Shown: positions 15,855-24,571 of the stretch, in pieces | Numbering within the stretch: the stretch's first letter is position 1 | Layout of the letters: every line of letters starts with the position of its first letter | NCBI RefSeq assembly: GCF_013386825.1 | Contig: NZ_JACARC010000051.1 | Coordinates: 1-64,000, forward strand | Length of the DNA: 64,000 nucleotides | Direction: 5' to 3' | Source: Pseudomonas sp. IPO3778 | Lineage (GTDB): Bacteria; Pseudomonadota; Gammaproteobacteria; Pseudomonadales; Pseudomonadaceae | Position numbers and translations under genes: made by a program | Notes under the pieces: generated by a model | Seen by the model: the letters and a program-made list of their open reading frames with translations, nothing else | Databases searched by the model: none | What the model was told of the DNA's origin: nothing

Positions 15855-16604
15855 TTAAGGGGAGGGCGCGCTGTCTCCGGTGTACAGCTGGATGATTTGA
15901 TCAATCTCGCCGGACATTTTCATTCGCAGCAATGTGCGCAAAATCTGTTGCCCTGGCACCTGCGGATCGTTACGCACGTAACAGCCCAGGCGTTGCTCCT
16001 CGATCACGGCCACCGTATGCAGGCGCTGTGTGGGCGGTAATTGCTGATTGAAGCGGTCGAGAATCCATTCATTGATCACCGCATACTTGAAGCGTCCGGC
16101 TGCCAGCTTCTGCAGCACCTGCTCCTCACTGCGGCTGTCATCGCGGCTGAGCTGGCCGCTGGCGAACCGTGGCTCCAGCGTGGGGTAGCTGTAACCGAGT
16201 ACGGTGCCAATGTGCTGCGGCGCAAGGCTGTCCAGGCCCACCGATGGCGGCGGCCCATGGCCCGTCACCAGCACATTGCGCTGCACCAGCAGCGGGATGC
16301 TCCAGGTGTAGTCGCCCGACAGGTTGTTCAGCCACGCCGGTGTCACGTAGCAGCGCACGTCCACATCCCCGCGTTCCATGGCGGTGTCGATGCGCGCACG
16401 GGGCAATACATGGAATTTGGCGGGGCGCCCGACCTGAGTGGCCAGGCTCAACATCAGGTCATACAAAATGCCCTGGGTGGGCTGGCCCTGGTCGAGTTGC
16501 ACCATGGGCATGGTCCAGCTGTCGGAAATGGAGAATCGCAGAGGTGCGGGGGCCGCCAGGGTGACCGTGGCAATCATCCACAAGGCGCCCAGGACTGCGC
16601 GCAT
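15855..16604 (-). CDS. Periplasmic solute-binding protein, family 3 type
   Basis: A 249-residue protein with an N-terminal signal peptide (LGALWMIATVTLAAPAP). The body resembles the small family-3 amino-acid-type binding proteins (SDSWTMPMVQLDQGQPTQGI, RPAKFHVLPRARIDTAMERG, AVINEWILDRF). No permease or ATPase gene is nearby, so it is an orphan that may serve a distant transporter or a sensing function. The segment VDVRCYVTPAWLNN contains one cysteine and a second lies in LGCYVRN. Ligand unknown. Confidence 0.8.
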   Translation of the reverse strand: MRAVLGALWMIATVTLAAPAPLRFSISDSWTMPMVQLDQGQPTQGILYDLMLSLATQVGRPAKFHVLPRARIDTAMERGDVDVRCYVTPAWLNNLSGDYTWSIPLLVQRNVLVTGHGPPPSVGLDSLAPQHIGTVLGYSYPTLEPRFASGQLSRDDSRSEEQVLQKLAAGRFKYAVINEWILDRFNQQLPPTQRLHTVAVIEEQRLGCYVRNDPQVPGQQILRTLLRMKMSGEIDQIIQLYTGDSAPSP

Positions 16605-16737
16605 AAACTCTCCGGGTTCAGCCTTTTATAGGCTTGGTGGGAACAGCTTAGTCAGATTAGACGAGCGTGCCGGATGCAATTTCCCCCTTGCTCCGCTAGC
16701 ATTACCCGCTTCCGCTTCCCAGTTGCGACGGTTTTCG

Positions 16738-18795
16738 ATGAGTTATCAGGTTCTTGCACGTAAATGGCGTCCGCGCTCGTTCCGCGAAATGGTCGGCCAG
16801 ACCCATGTGCTCAAGGCTCTGATCAATGCCTTGGACAGCCAGCGGCTGCACCACGCCTACCTGTTCACCGGTACCCGCGGCGTGGGCAAGACCACCATTG
16901 CCCGCATCATTGCCAAGTGCCTGAACTGTGAAACCGGCATCACCTCGACGCCGTGCGGTACGTGCTCGGTGTGCCGGGAAATCGACGAAGGGCGCTTTGT
17001 CGACCTGATCGAGATCGACGCCGCGAGCCGCACCAAGGTCGAAGACACCCGCGAGCTGCTCGACAACGTGCAGTACGCGCCGAGCCGTGGCCGCTTCAAG
17101 GTCTACCTGATCGACGAAGTGCACATGCTGTCCAGCCACTCGTTCAACGCCCTGTTGAAAACCCTGGAAGAGCCGCCGCCCTACGTCAAATTCATCCTGG
17201 CCACCACCGACCCGCAGAAACTTCCTGCAACGATCTTGTCGCGGTGCCTGCAGTTCTCCCTGAAAAACATGACCCCGGAACGGGTAGTCGAGCATTTGAC
17301 CCACGTGCTGGGCGTCGAGAACGTGCCGTTCGAAGACGACGCCCTGTGGCTGCTGGGTCGTGCCGCCGACGGCTCGATGCGCGACGCCATGAGCCTCACC
17401 GACCAGGCCATTGCCTTTGGTGAAGGCAAGGTCATGGCCGCCGATGTGCGGGCGATGCTCGGCACCCTGGACCACGGCCAGGTGTTCGATGTGCTGCATG
17501 CACTGATCGAAGGCGACGCCAAGGCGTTGCTGGAGGCTGTGCGTCACCTGTCCGAGCAAGGCCCGGACTGGAATGGCGTGCTCTCGGAAATCCTTAATGT
17601 GCTGCACCGCGTCGCCATCGCCCAGGCCCTGCCGGAGGGTGTCGATAACGGCCATGGTGACCGCGACCGCGTGTTGGCCCTGGCCCAGGCGTTGCCGGCC
17701 GAAGATGTGCAGTTCTACTACCAGATGGGCCTGATTGGCCGACGTGACTTGCCGTTGGCCCCCGACCCGCGGGGCGGCTTCGAAATGGTCCTGCTGCGGA
17801 TGCTGGCCTTCAGGCCCGCCGACACGGCGGATGCGCCGAGACAGCCGCTAAAGCCAGTGGGGATCAGCCAGGCCACAGTTGATTCCGCCAAACCAGTGGC
17901 TGGCCCGGCTGTTGTCGCGCCAGTGGTTGCGCCGCCTGCGCCCGTTGCACCGGCGCCTGCGCCCGTTGTCGCCGACGCTGTGGCGCCTGTGGTCGTGCCT
18001 GAGCCGGTTATCGAGCCTGCGCCCGTGCCCGAGGTCGATCTGCCGTGGAATGACCCGGTAGAAGCCGAGGTGGAACTGCAGCCTGCCGTCGAGCCGGTAC
18101 TGGAAACCGCGGCCGAGCAGCCCGAATTGACGCCGATGCCGTCGCCAACCCCCGACAGCGTGGTGCCGGATGCACCCGAGTGGGTGTCGGCCCCGGTGCC
18201 GGAGCCGACTGTCGCCCAAGTGGATGCTGCGACTCCGGGCACCGACCTCGACGACGAGCCGCCGCTGGACGAAGACTACATCGAGCCGGACATGGACTCG
18301 GCCTACAGCTACCTGGACGACCTGGCCAGCGAACACACCGCCGAGCCGGCCCCGGAGCCCGAGCCAGAACCGGCAGCCATGCCGGCCACCGGCCTGGCCC
18401 TGCAATGGCTCGAGCTGTTCCCGAAACTGCCGATTTCCGGCATGACCGGCAGCATCGCCGCCAACTGCACGCTGATTGCGGTGGAGGGCGACCATTGGTT
18501 GCTGCACCTGGACCCGGCCCACAGCGCCCTGTTCAACGCGACCCAGCAGCGTCGGCTCAACGACGCCCTGAACCAGTTCCACGGACGCACGCTGACCATC
18601 AGCATCGAGCTGATCAAGCCCGAACAGGAAACCCCGGCCCAGGCGGCGTCCCGTCGCCGGGTCAACCGCCAGCGCGAGGCTGAAGAGTCGATCCAGGGTG
18701 ATCCGCTCATCCAGCAGATGATGCAGCAGTTTGGCGCGGTGGTGCGTCACGATACTATTGAACCTGTAGAAGCCCCGGTTCCCCAGGCGACATAA
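16738..18795 (+). CDS. dnaX: DNA polymerase III tau subunit
   Basis: A 685-residue clamp-loader subunit that opens the beta clamp and couples polymerases to the helicase. The AAA+ domain has Walker A GTRGVGKT (45-52), zinc-binding cysteines C61, C64, C73, C76 and C79, DEVHMLS and the SRC sensor region (ILSRCLQF). After about residue 370 a Pro/Ala/Glu-rich linker (about 380-530) leads to the tau-specific C-terminal domain. I chose ATG 16738 (MSYQVLARKWRPRSF, the conserved start); the same frame is open upstream to 16438 but is not conserved sequence. No A AAA AAG slippery heptamer as in E. coli was seen, so a frameshifted gamma form is not evident. It leads an operon with ybaB. Confidence 0.97.
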   Translation: MSYQVLARKWRPRSFREMVGQTHVLKALINALDSQRLHHAYLFTGTRGVGKTTIARIIAKCLNCETGITSTPCGTCSVCREIDEGRFVDLIEIDAASRTKVEDTRELLDNVQYAPSRGRFKVYLIDEVHMLSSHSFNALLKTLEEPPPYVKFILATTDPQKLPATILSRCLQFSLKNMTPERVVEHLTHVLGVENVPFEDDALWLLGRAADGSMRDAMSLTDQAIAFGEGKVMAADVRAMLGTLDHGQVFDVLHALIEGDAKALLEAVRHLSEQGPDWNGVLSEILNVLHRVAIAQALPEGVDNGHGDRDRVLALAQALPAEDVQFYYQMGLIGRRDLPLAPDPRGGFEMVLLRMLAFRPADTADAPRQPLKPVGISQATVDSAKPVAGPAVVAPVVAPPAPVAPAPAPVVADAVAPVVVPEPVIEPAPVPEVDLPWNDPVEAEVELQPAVEPVLETAAEQPELTPMPSPTPDSVVPDAPEWVSAPVPEPTVAQVDAATPGTDLDDEPPLDEDYIEPDMDSAYSYLDDLASEHTAEPAPEPEPEPAAMPATGLALQWLELFPKLPISGMTGSIAANCTLIAVEGDHWLLHLDPAHSALFNATQQRRLNDALNQFHGRTLTISIELIKPEQETPAQAASRRRVNRQREAEESIQGDPLIQQMMQQFGAVVRHDTIEPVEAPVPQAT

Positions 18796-18838
18796 GCCGG
18801 GGCCAATAATTGATCCACGTACTTTTGAGGTGATTCCC

Positions 18839-19177
18839 ATGATGAAAGGTGGCATGGCCGGCCTGATGAAGCAGGCGCAGCAGATGCAGGAAAAGATGGC
18901 CAAGATGCAGGAAGAACTGGCCAACGCCGAAGTCACCGGTAAAGCCGGTGGCGATATGGTCAGCGTGGTGATGACCGGTCGTCACGACATCAAGCGCGTG
19001 AGCATCGACCCAAGCGTATTGCCTGGCGTGGGCGAAGATGACCTGGAAATGCTCGAGGCGCTGTTTGCCGCGGCCGTCAACGACGCCGTGCGCAAGATCG
19101 AAGCCAACAGCCAGGACAAAATGTCTGGCGTGACCGCTGGCATGCAATTGCCACCGGGTATGAAGCTGCCGTTCTGA
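18839..19177 (+). CDS. YbaB/EbfC nucleoid-associated protein
   Basis: A 112-residue protein, homodimeric and DNA-binding in relatives, with GLMKQAQQMQEKMAKMQEEL as its N-terminal amphipathic helix and GDMVSVVMTGRHDIKRVSI as the central sheet. Start ATG 18839 follows GAGGTGA (18826-18832). It is 43 bases behind dnaX, an order conserved with recR in many bacteria and linked to DNA-repair or replication functions. A terminator follows at 19199. Confidence 0.93.
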   Translation: MMKGGMAGLMKQAQQMQEKMAKMQEELANAEVTGKAGGDMVSVVMTGRHDIKRVSIDPSVLPGVGEDDLEMLEALFAAAVNDAVRKIEANSQDKMSGVTAGMQLPPGMKLPF

Positions 19178-19198
19178 TCGGCAAGCGCTTCAGCGAAA

Positions 19199-19228
19199 AT
19201 GCCAGGCCCCGTGCCTGGCATTTTTTTT
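19199..19228 (+). terminator. Rho-independent terminator of dnaX-ybaB
   Basis: TGCCAGGC, a short loop and GCCTGGCA form an 8-bp stem followed by eight T residues. Confidence 0.9.
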
Positions 19229-19316
19229 GGGGGTAAGCTGATCGAACGCGTAACGCTTGAATGCTGTCTGCACCCTATACCGTTGAATTCAATCACCGAT
19301 AGAAGGAGCCTCGCTG

Positions 19317-20351
19317 ATGACCGAGTCATTGACCCTCAACCAGCGCATCGTGCTGGTCTCACGCCCCCACGGCGCCCCGGTGCCGGAAAATTTTCGCCTG
19401 GAGCGCGTGGCGCTGCCGGAATTGGCCGACGGCCAGGTCCTGCTGAAAACCCTCTACCTGTCCCTGGACCCCTACATGCGCGGGCGCATGAGTGATGCAC
19501 CGTCCTACGCCGCGCCGGTGGAAATCGACGAGGTGATGACCGGCGGCGCTGTCAGCCGTATCGAACAGTCCCGTCATCCCAAGTTCGAAGTGGGTGACCT
19601 GGTGGTCGGTTCCACCGGCTGGCAGAGCCACAGCATTTCCGATGGCCGCAACCTGATCCCGGTGCCCAAGGGCCTGGCCAGCCCGTCCATGGCCTTGGGT
19701 GTGTTGGGCATGCCTGGCATGACCGCCTACATGGGCCTCATGGACATCGGTCAACCCCAGTCCGGGGAAACCCTGGTGGTGGCGGCCGCTTCCGGTGCGG
19801 TGGGCTCGGTGGTCGGCCAGGTGGCGAAGATCAAGGGCCTGCGGGTGGTCGGCGTGGCCGGTGGCGCCGACAAGTGCCGCTATGTGGTGGACGAACTGGG
19901 TTTTGATGCCTGTGTCGATCACAAGAGCGACAACTTTGCCGAGCAACTCGCCCAAGCCTGCCCCAAGGGTATCGACATCTACTTTGAAAACGTCGGCGGC
20001 AAGGTCTTCGACGCGGTTGTACCGCTGCTCAACGCCAAGGCACGCATTCCCCTGTGCGGCCTGATCGCCGGCTACAACGCCCACGAAGCCCCCAGCGGTC
20101 CCGACCGGCTGCCCGCGCTGCAACGCACCTTGCTGACCAAGCGTGTACGGATCCAGGGTTTTATCGTGTTCGACGACTACGGCGACCGCCAGCCGGAATT
20201 CCTCAGTGCCATGGCGCCGTGGGTGCGGGACGGCAAGATCAAATTCCGCGAGGACGTGGTGGAAGGCCTGGAGCAGGCGCCTGAAGCCTTTATCGGTTTG
20301 CTGGAAGGGCGCAACTTCGGCAAGTTGGTGGTGCGCGTCGCACAAGATTGA
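19317..20351 (+). CDS. NADP-dependent oxidoreductase, MDR/CurA type
   Basis: A 344-residue zinc-free medium-chain reductase of the leukotriene-B4/curcumin reductase type that reduces alpha,beta-unsaturated carbonyls with NADPH. Visible are LYLSLDPYMRGRMS near residue 55 (family mark), VVAAASGAVGSVVGQVAKIK as the nucleotide-binding loop, and IDIYFENVGG. AAGGAG at 19303-19308 sets the ATG at 19317. The gene lies between ybaB and recR, whereas these two are usually adjacent, and has its own leader region after the terminator. Confidence 0.9.
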   Translation: MTESLTLNQRIVLVSRPHGAPVPENFRLERVALPELADGQVLLKTLYLSLDPYMRGRMSDAPSYAAPVEIDEVMTGGAVSRIEQSRHPKFEVGDLVVGSTGWQSHSISDGRNLIPVPKGLASPSMALGVLGMPGMTAYMGLMDIGQPQSGETLVVAAASGAVGSVVGQVAKIKGLRVVGVAGGADKCRYVVDELGFDACVDHKSDNFAEQLAQACPKGIDIYFENVGGKVFDAVVPLLNAKARIPLCGLIAGYNAHEAPSGPDRLPALQRTLLTKRVRIQGFIVFDDYGDRQPEFLSAMAPWVRDGKIKFREDVVEGLEQAPEAFIGLLEGRNFGKLVVRVAQD

Positions 20352-20416
20352 CCATTTGACGCTAATCCGGGGCGCGGGTATAAACCGCGTCTCGTTGTTT
20401 TGTCGGACCTTTCCCC

Positions 20417-21019
20417 ATGAGCTTCAGCCCCCTGATTCGTCAACTGATCGACGCACTGCGCACTTTGCCGGGCGTGGGTCAGAAAACCGCCCAGCGCATG
20501 GCGCTGCAATTGCTCGAGCGCGATCGCAGCGGTGGCTCCCGGCTGGCCCTGGCCTTGAGCCAGGCCATGGAAGGGGTAGGCCACTGTCGCCAGTGCCGCA
20601 CCCTGACCGAGGAAGAACTCTGCCCGCAATGCGCCGACCCTCGTCGCGACGACACGCTGCTGTGCGTGGTCGAAGGGCCGATGGACGTGTACGCGGTGGA
20701 GCAGACCGGTTACCGGGGGCGCTACTTTGTGCTCAAGGGCCATCTGTCGCCGCTGGACGGGTTGGGGCCGGAGGCCATCGGTATTCCGCAACTGGTGACG
20801 CGGATCGAGGAGCAGGGCACCTTTGTCGAGGTGATCCTGGCCACCAACCCTACGGTAGAAGGCGAAGCGACAGCCCATTACATTGCGCAGTTGCTGACCA
20901 ACAAAGGCCTGATCACATCGCGTATCGCCCACGGCGTACCGCTGGGTGGCGAGTTGGAACTGGTGGATGGCGGAACCTTGGCGCATTCGTTTGCCGGGCG
21001 TAAGCCGATCGCCCTGTAA
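20417..21019 (+). CDS. recR: Recombination mediator protein
   Basis: A 200-residue RecR. It has a helix-hairpin-helix (LPGVGQKTAQRMA), a C4 zinc finger (CRQCRTLTEEELCPQC), a Toprim domain (LLCVVEGPMDVYAVE, KGHLSPLDGLGP) and a C-terminal Walker-B-like region ending SRIAHGVPLGGELE. With RecO and RecF it loads RecA on gapped DNA. Length is standard. It is 66 bases after the oxidoreductase gene and followed by a REP element. Confidence 0.97.
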   Translation: MSFSPLIRQLIDALRTLPGVGQKTAQRMALQLLERDRSGGSRLALALSQAMEGVGHCRQCRTLTEEELCPQCADPRRDDTLLCVVEGPMDVYAVEQTGYRGRYFVLKGHLSPLDGLGPEAIGIPQLVTRIEEQGTFVEVILATNPTVEGEATAHYIAQLLTNKGLITSRIAHGVPLGGELELVDGGTLAHSFAGRKPIAL

Positions 21020-21036
21020 CAAACACCGCAGGACAA

Positions 21037-21131
21037 AAATGTGGGAGCGGGCTTGCTCGCGAATGCGGTGCTTCAGTCAATGCATGTGGCGACTGATACA
21101 CCGCATTCGCGAGCAAGCCCGCTCCCACATT
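21037..21131. repeat. REPIN (GGAGCGGGCTTGCTCGC type)
   Basis: Two inverted arms, ATGTGGGAGCGGGCTTGCTCGC and its complement, surround AATGCGGTG...CACCGCATTC-type inner palindrome. The same class recurs at 57413-57520. Confidence 0.88.
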
Positions 21132-21220
21132 TGTTTTGTGGCGTTCACGAGTCTTTCTTCTTGCTTGATAACCAAGCAAGCGCTTGGTAAGTTCGCTCCA
21201 CCTTCCCGTGGAGCTTGCCG

Positions 21221-22369
21221 ATGTCTGCCTATCAGGAATACTTCGACCCCAGCCACCAATTGGTCCGCGACAGCGTGCGACGTTTCGTCGAGCGCGAGAT
21301 GTTGCCGGGCATCGAGCAGTGGGAAGAAGCCGAGAGCTTCCCTCGGGAGCTGTACCTCAAGGCCGGTGCGGCGGGGATTCTGGGCATCGGTTATCCCGAA
21401 GCCCTCGGTGGCAGCCACGAAGGTGACCTGTTCGCCAAGGTCGCCGCCAGCGAAGAGCTGATGCGCTGCGGTTCCGGCGGTGTGGTGGCGGGGTTGGGGT
21501 CGCTGGATATCGGCTTGCCGCCCATCGTCAAATGGGCCCGGCCCGAGGTGCGCGATCGTGTCGCGCCGTTGGTGTTGTCGGGCGAGAAGATCGCCGCCCT
21601 GGCCGTCACCGAGCCCGGTGGTGGCTCCGACGTTGCCAATCTGCAAACCCGCGCCGTGCGCGATGGCGACCATTACCGCGTCAGCGGCAGCAAAACCTTT
21701 ATCACCAGCGGCCAGCGCGCCGACTTCTACACCGTCGCGGTGCGCACCGGCGGGCCGGGGTTTGGCGGTATCAGCCTGTTGTTGATCGAAAAGGACACCC
21801 CCGGCTTCACCACCGGTACACCGCTGAAGAAAATGGGCTGGTGGGCGTCGGACACCGCCGAACTGTTCTTCGACGATTGCCGCGTACCGGCAGGAAACCT
21901 GATTGGCGCCGAGCACATGGGCTTCGCCTGCATCATGGGCAACTTCCAGAGCGAGCGGCTGGCCCTGGCCTTGATGGCCAACATGACCGCACAGATGGCC
22001 CTGGAGGAAAGCCTGAAATGGGCGGCGCAGCGCGAGGCCTTTGGCAAGCCCATCGGCAAATTCCAGGTGCTCAAGCATCGCCTGGCGGAAATGGCCACGG
22101 CGGTGGAGGTCTCCCGGGAGTTCACCTACCGGCAGGCCGCCAAGATGGCCGCCGGCAAGAGTGTGATCAAGGAAATCTCCATGGCCAAGAACCTCGCCAC
22201 CGACACCGCCGACCGCGTGACCTACGACGCGGTGCAGATCCTCGGCGGCCAGGGGTATATGCGCGGCAACCTGGTGGAGCGGCTGTATCGCGACAACCGC
22301 ATCCTGTCCATCGGTGGCGGGACTCGGGAAGTGATGAACGAAATCATCAGCAAGCAGATGGGCTTGTAG
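21221..22369 (+). CDS. Acyl-CoA dehydrogenase
   Basis: A 382-residue FAD flavoenzyme of the acyl-CoA dehydrogenase family. Signatures are ALAVTEPGGGSDVANLQT (FAD-binding middle domain), YRVSGSKTFITSG, QREAFGKPIGKFQVLKHRLAEM, and QILGGQGYMR with a catalytic-base region nearby (VERLYRDNRILSIGGGTREV). It oxidises a short or branched acyl-CoA and passes electrons to ETF. ATG 21221 has GGAG about 8 bases before it. It stands alone after a REPIN. The exact substrate is unclear. Confidence 0.93.
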   Translation: MSAYQEYFDPSHQLVRDSVRRFVEREMLPGIEQWEEAESFPRELYLKAGAAGILGIGYPEALGGSHEGDLFAKVAASEELMRCGSGGVVAGLGSLDIGLPPIVKWARPEVRDRVAPLVLSGEKIAALAVTEPGGGSDVANLQTRAVRDGDHYRVSGSKTFITSGQRADFYTVAVRTGGPGFGGISLLLIEKDTPGFTTGTPLKKMGWWASDTAELFFDDCRVPAGNLIGAEHMGFACIMGNFQSERLALALMANMTAQMALEESLKWAAQREAFGKPIGKFQVLKHRLAEMATAVEVSREFTYRQAAKMAAGKSVIKEISMAKNLATDTADRVTYDAVQILGGQGYMRGNLVERLYRDNRILSIGGGTREVMNEIISKQMGL

Positions 22370-22382
22370 AAAGCGCTTTTGT

Positions 22383-22558
22383 GGCGGGGGGGGCTGTGGC
22401 GAGGGAGCTTGCTCCCGCTGGGCTGCGTAGCGGCCCCAAGATCTTTGGGAGCGCTGCGCACTCCAGCGGGAGCAAGCTCCCTCGCCACAGCAAGCTCCCT
22501 CGCCACAGCAAGCTCCCTGCCACAGCAAGCTCCCTGCCACACAAGCTCCCTCGCCACA
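22383..22558. repeat. REPIN with tandemly repeated end
   Basis: The left part is the same REPIN as at 15715-15841. To its right the end unit CAAGCTCCCTCGCCACAG is repeated in tandem about five times, with two copies lacking CG (CTCCCTGCCACA). The array ends a few bases before the end of apt. Confidence 0.85.
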
Positions 22559-22569
22559 CGAATCCCGGT

Positions 22570-23118
22570 TTATTGGTCTGTCAGTGCAAACTGCGTCAGG
22601 CAGAACGTCGGAATGCCCATGTCTTCCAGGCGCTGGGACCCACCCAGCTCCGGCAGGTCAATGATCGCCGCCGCTTCGAAAATCCGTGCCCCCATGCGCC
22701 GGGCCAGGTTGGCCGCCGCAATCAGCGTGCCGCCCGTGGCGATCAGGTCATCGAACATCAGCACCGAATCACCTTCACACAGGCTGTCGGCGTGCACTTC
22801 CAGGAAGGCTTCGCCGTATTCGGTCTGGTAACCCTCGGCCAACACGTCAGCCGGCAACTTGCCTTGCTTGCGGAACAGGATCAGTGGTTTGTTCAACTGA
22901 TAGGCAATGATCGAACCGATCAGAAAGCCCCGGGCATCCATCGCACCAATGTGGGTGAACTCGGCTTCGACGTAGCGATGCACAAAGGTGTCGGCCACCA
23001 GGCGCAGGGCCTTGGGCGACTGGAACAGCGGCGTGATGTCGCGAAAGATCACCCCAGGCTTGGGGAAGTCGATGACTGGGCGAATCAGGGATTTGATGTC
23101 GAACGAATCGAAGACCAT
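22570..23118 (-). CDS. apt: Adenine phosphoribosyltransferase
   Basis: A 182-residue purine-salvage enzyme converting adenine and PRPP to AMP. The PRPP-binding motif is VLMFDDLIATGGTLIAA, and FPKPGVIFRDITPLF is the conserved N-terminal hood. The ATG at 23118 (MVFDSFDIKSLIRPVIDFPKP) gives the usual length; the frame is open upstream to 23202 but this would overlap anr and is not conserved. It is 81 bases behind anr on the same strand, as in P. aeruginosa. Confidence 0.96.
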   Translation of the reverse strand: MVFDSFDIKSLIRPVIDFPKPGVIFRDITPLFQSPKALRLVADTFVHRYVEAEFTHIGAMDARGFLIGSIIAYQLNKPLILFRKQGKLPADVLAEGYQTEYGEAFLEVHADSLCEGDSVLMFDDLIATGGTLIAAANLARRMGARIFEAAAIIDLPELGGSQRLEDMGIPTFCLTQFALTDQ

Positions 23119-23198
23119 CGTCGAAGAGTCCTGGGGAGAAAAACGGACTCGAAGTATACCTGCGACCCAGCCGATTGGCTCGGCCGCAGGCGTCTGGA

Positions 23199-23933
23199 TC
23201 AACCGTCGAGGGAACCGCCAGCCAATGCACAGAGCTGGATCGGGTCGAGGATGTGCACTTCCTTGCCTTCGGCCGCAATCAACTCGTTCTGCTGGAAGCG
23301 GGTGAATACACGGGACACGGTTTCCACCGCGAGGCCCAGGTAGTTGCCGATTTCGTTGCGCGACATGCTCAGGCGGAACTGGTTGGCCGAGAAACCCCGG
23401 GCACGGAAACGCGCGGAGAGGTTGACCAGAAACGTGGCGATCCGCTCGTCGGCGGTTTTCTTCGACAACAACAGCATCATCTGCTGGTCGTCGCGGATTT
23501 CCCGGCTCATCACGCGCATCAGTTGGCGGCGCAATTGCGGCAATTGCAGGGCCAATTCATCCAGGCGTTCGAACGGGATTTCACACACCGAGGTGGTTTC
23601 CAGGGCCTGGGCCGACACCGGGTGAATCTCGGTGTCCATGCCCGACAGCCCGACCAGTTCGCTGGGCAGATGGAAACCGGTGATCTGCTCTTCGCCACCA
23701 TCACTCAGGCTGAAGGTTTTCAACGCGCCCGAGCGTACTGCATAAACGGAGTCAAACTTGTCGCCCTGGCGAAACAGAAACTCGCCTTTTTTCAGCGGGC
23801 GACCCCGTTTAACGATCTCGTCCAGCGCTTCCATGTCTTCCAGATTCAACGAAAGTGGCAGGCAGAGGGGGGCCAGGCTGCAATCCTTGCAATGAGCCTG
23901 GCTGTGAGCGCGCAGTTTAACTGGCTCGGACAT
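23199..23933 (-). CDS. anr: Anaerobic regulator Anr (FNR family)
   Basis: A 244-residue oxygen-sensing transcription factor. The [4Fe-4S] ligands are C15, C18, C24 and C117. The cAMP-receptor-like sensor domain is followed by the DNA-binding helix-turn-helix (LSMSRNEIGNYLGLAVETVSRVFTRF). When oxygen is low the cluster-bearing dimer binds TTGAT-N4-ATCAA. Matching boxes lie upstream of hemN (26015-26028) and the second ccoN (39580-39593), so Anr controls much of this window. Confidence 0.97.
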   Translation of the reverse strand: MSEPVKLRAHSQAHCKDCSLAPLCLPLSLNLEDMEALDEIVKRGRPLKKGEFLFRQGDKFDSVYAVRSGALKTFSLSDGGEEQITGFHLPSELVGLSGMDTEIHPVSAQALETTSVCEIPFERLDELALQLPQLRRQLMRVMSREIRDDQQMMLLLSKKTADERIATFLVNLSARFRARGFSANQFRLSMSRNEIGNYLGLAVETVSRVFTRFQQNELIAAEGKEVHILDPIQLCALAGGSLDG

Positions 23934-24087
23934 TTCTTAAATCCTTGTGGGAAAACACACATAAGACGTAAGGGTAACGCACTGGGAGCCGATCAGGCCA
24001 GCGTGTACAAAAAAGCAGCAACGGTATAAAGGAAGTTGTATCGAGGCCGATACAAGGGGGTCACTCCAAGAGCCGGAGGCTCAGATC

Positions 24088-24564
24088 ATGCTACCCATTG
24101 GCGCAACCAACCCTGCCCTTGTTTCTTCGCTAACCGTGCCTGATGCGAAAAAAGACGCTGCCGTAGACGATAAAGACAAAGCGTCTACTACCGATTCGGC
24201 CACTCACACCAAGCCCCAGGGTTTAGTGGTAGACATTTCGGGGGCGGGGCTGAAAGCCTCCAAAGCCAGCACCAACCCCAACCAGGATATCGACGACAGC
24301 AACCTGAAAGACAACATCAAGCAGCTGTTGAAAATGATTCGTGAGCTGAGAAAGCAGCTCGCCGAGAAGATGGCTCAGCTCTCCGCCGCCATGAATGACA
24401 CCTCCATGAGCCCCCAGGCTCGCCGGGCCAAGGTGGCCTCCTTGCAGAGTGATGTGGCGTCATTGCAGTCCGGGTTGATGACCGCCCAGTCGCAGTTGAC
24501 CAAGTCCTTGAAGGACGAGTCGCCTGAGTCGCAGCTGGAAGCAATGGCCCTGCTGGCGAAGTAG
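24088..24564 (+). CDS. FlxA-like protein
   Basis: A 158-residue, Lys/Asp/Ser-rich protein of the FlxA-like family. The N-terminal about 70 residues are low-complexity, and about 75-150 form coiled coil (LKDNIKQLLKMIRELRKQLAEKMAQLSAAM, then KVASLQSDVASLQSGLMTAQ). No signal peptide. The start ATG has CCGGAGG about 9 bases upstream. It sits alone between anr (divergent) and hemN (convergent, 7 bases). Role unknown; the family is linked in name only to flagellar regulation. Confidence 0.7.
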   Translation: MLPIGATNPALVSSLTVPDAKKDAAVDDKDKASTTDSATHTKPQGLVVDISGAGLKASKASTNPNQDIDDSNLKDNIKQLLKMIRELRKQLAEKMAQLSAAMNDTSMSPQARRAKVASLQSDVASLQSGLMTAQSQLTKSLKDESPESQLEAMALLAK

Positions 24565-24571
24565 TGCAGGG

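Noticed and set aside
16438..16737. 100-residue N-terminal extension of dnaX
   Set aside because: Overlaps the divergent binding-protein gene, and the conserved DnaX start is at 16738.
21077..22540. Long 487-residue open frame on the minus strand opposite acyl-CoA dehydrogenase
   Set aside because: It is antisense to a clear gene, contains repeat-derived sequence and has no domain; long antisense frames are common in GC-rich DNA.
22470..22558. Tandem repeats resembling a CRISPR array
   Set aside because: Repeats abut each other without unique spacers and belong to the REP family; no cas genes.
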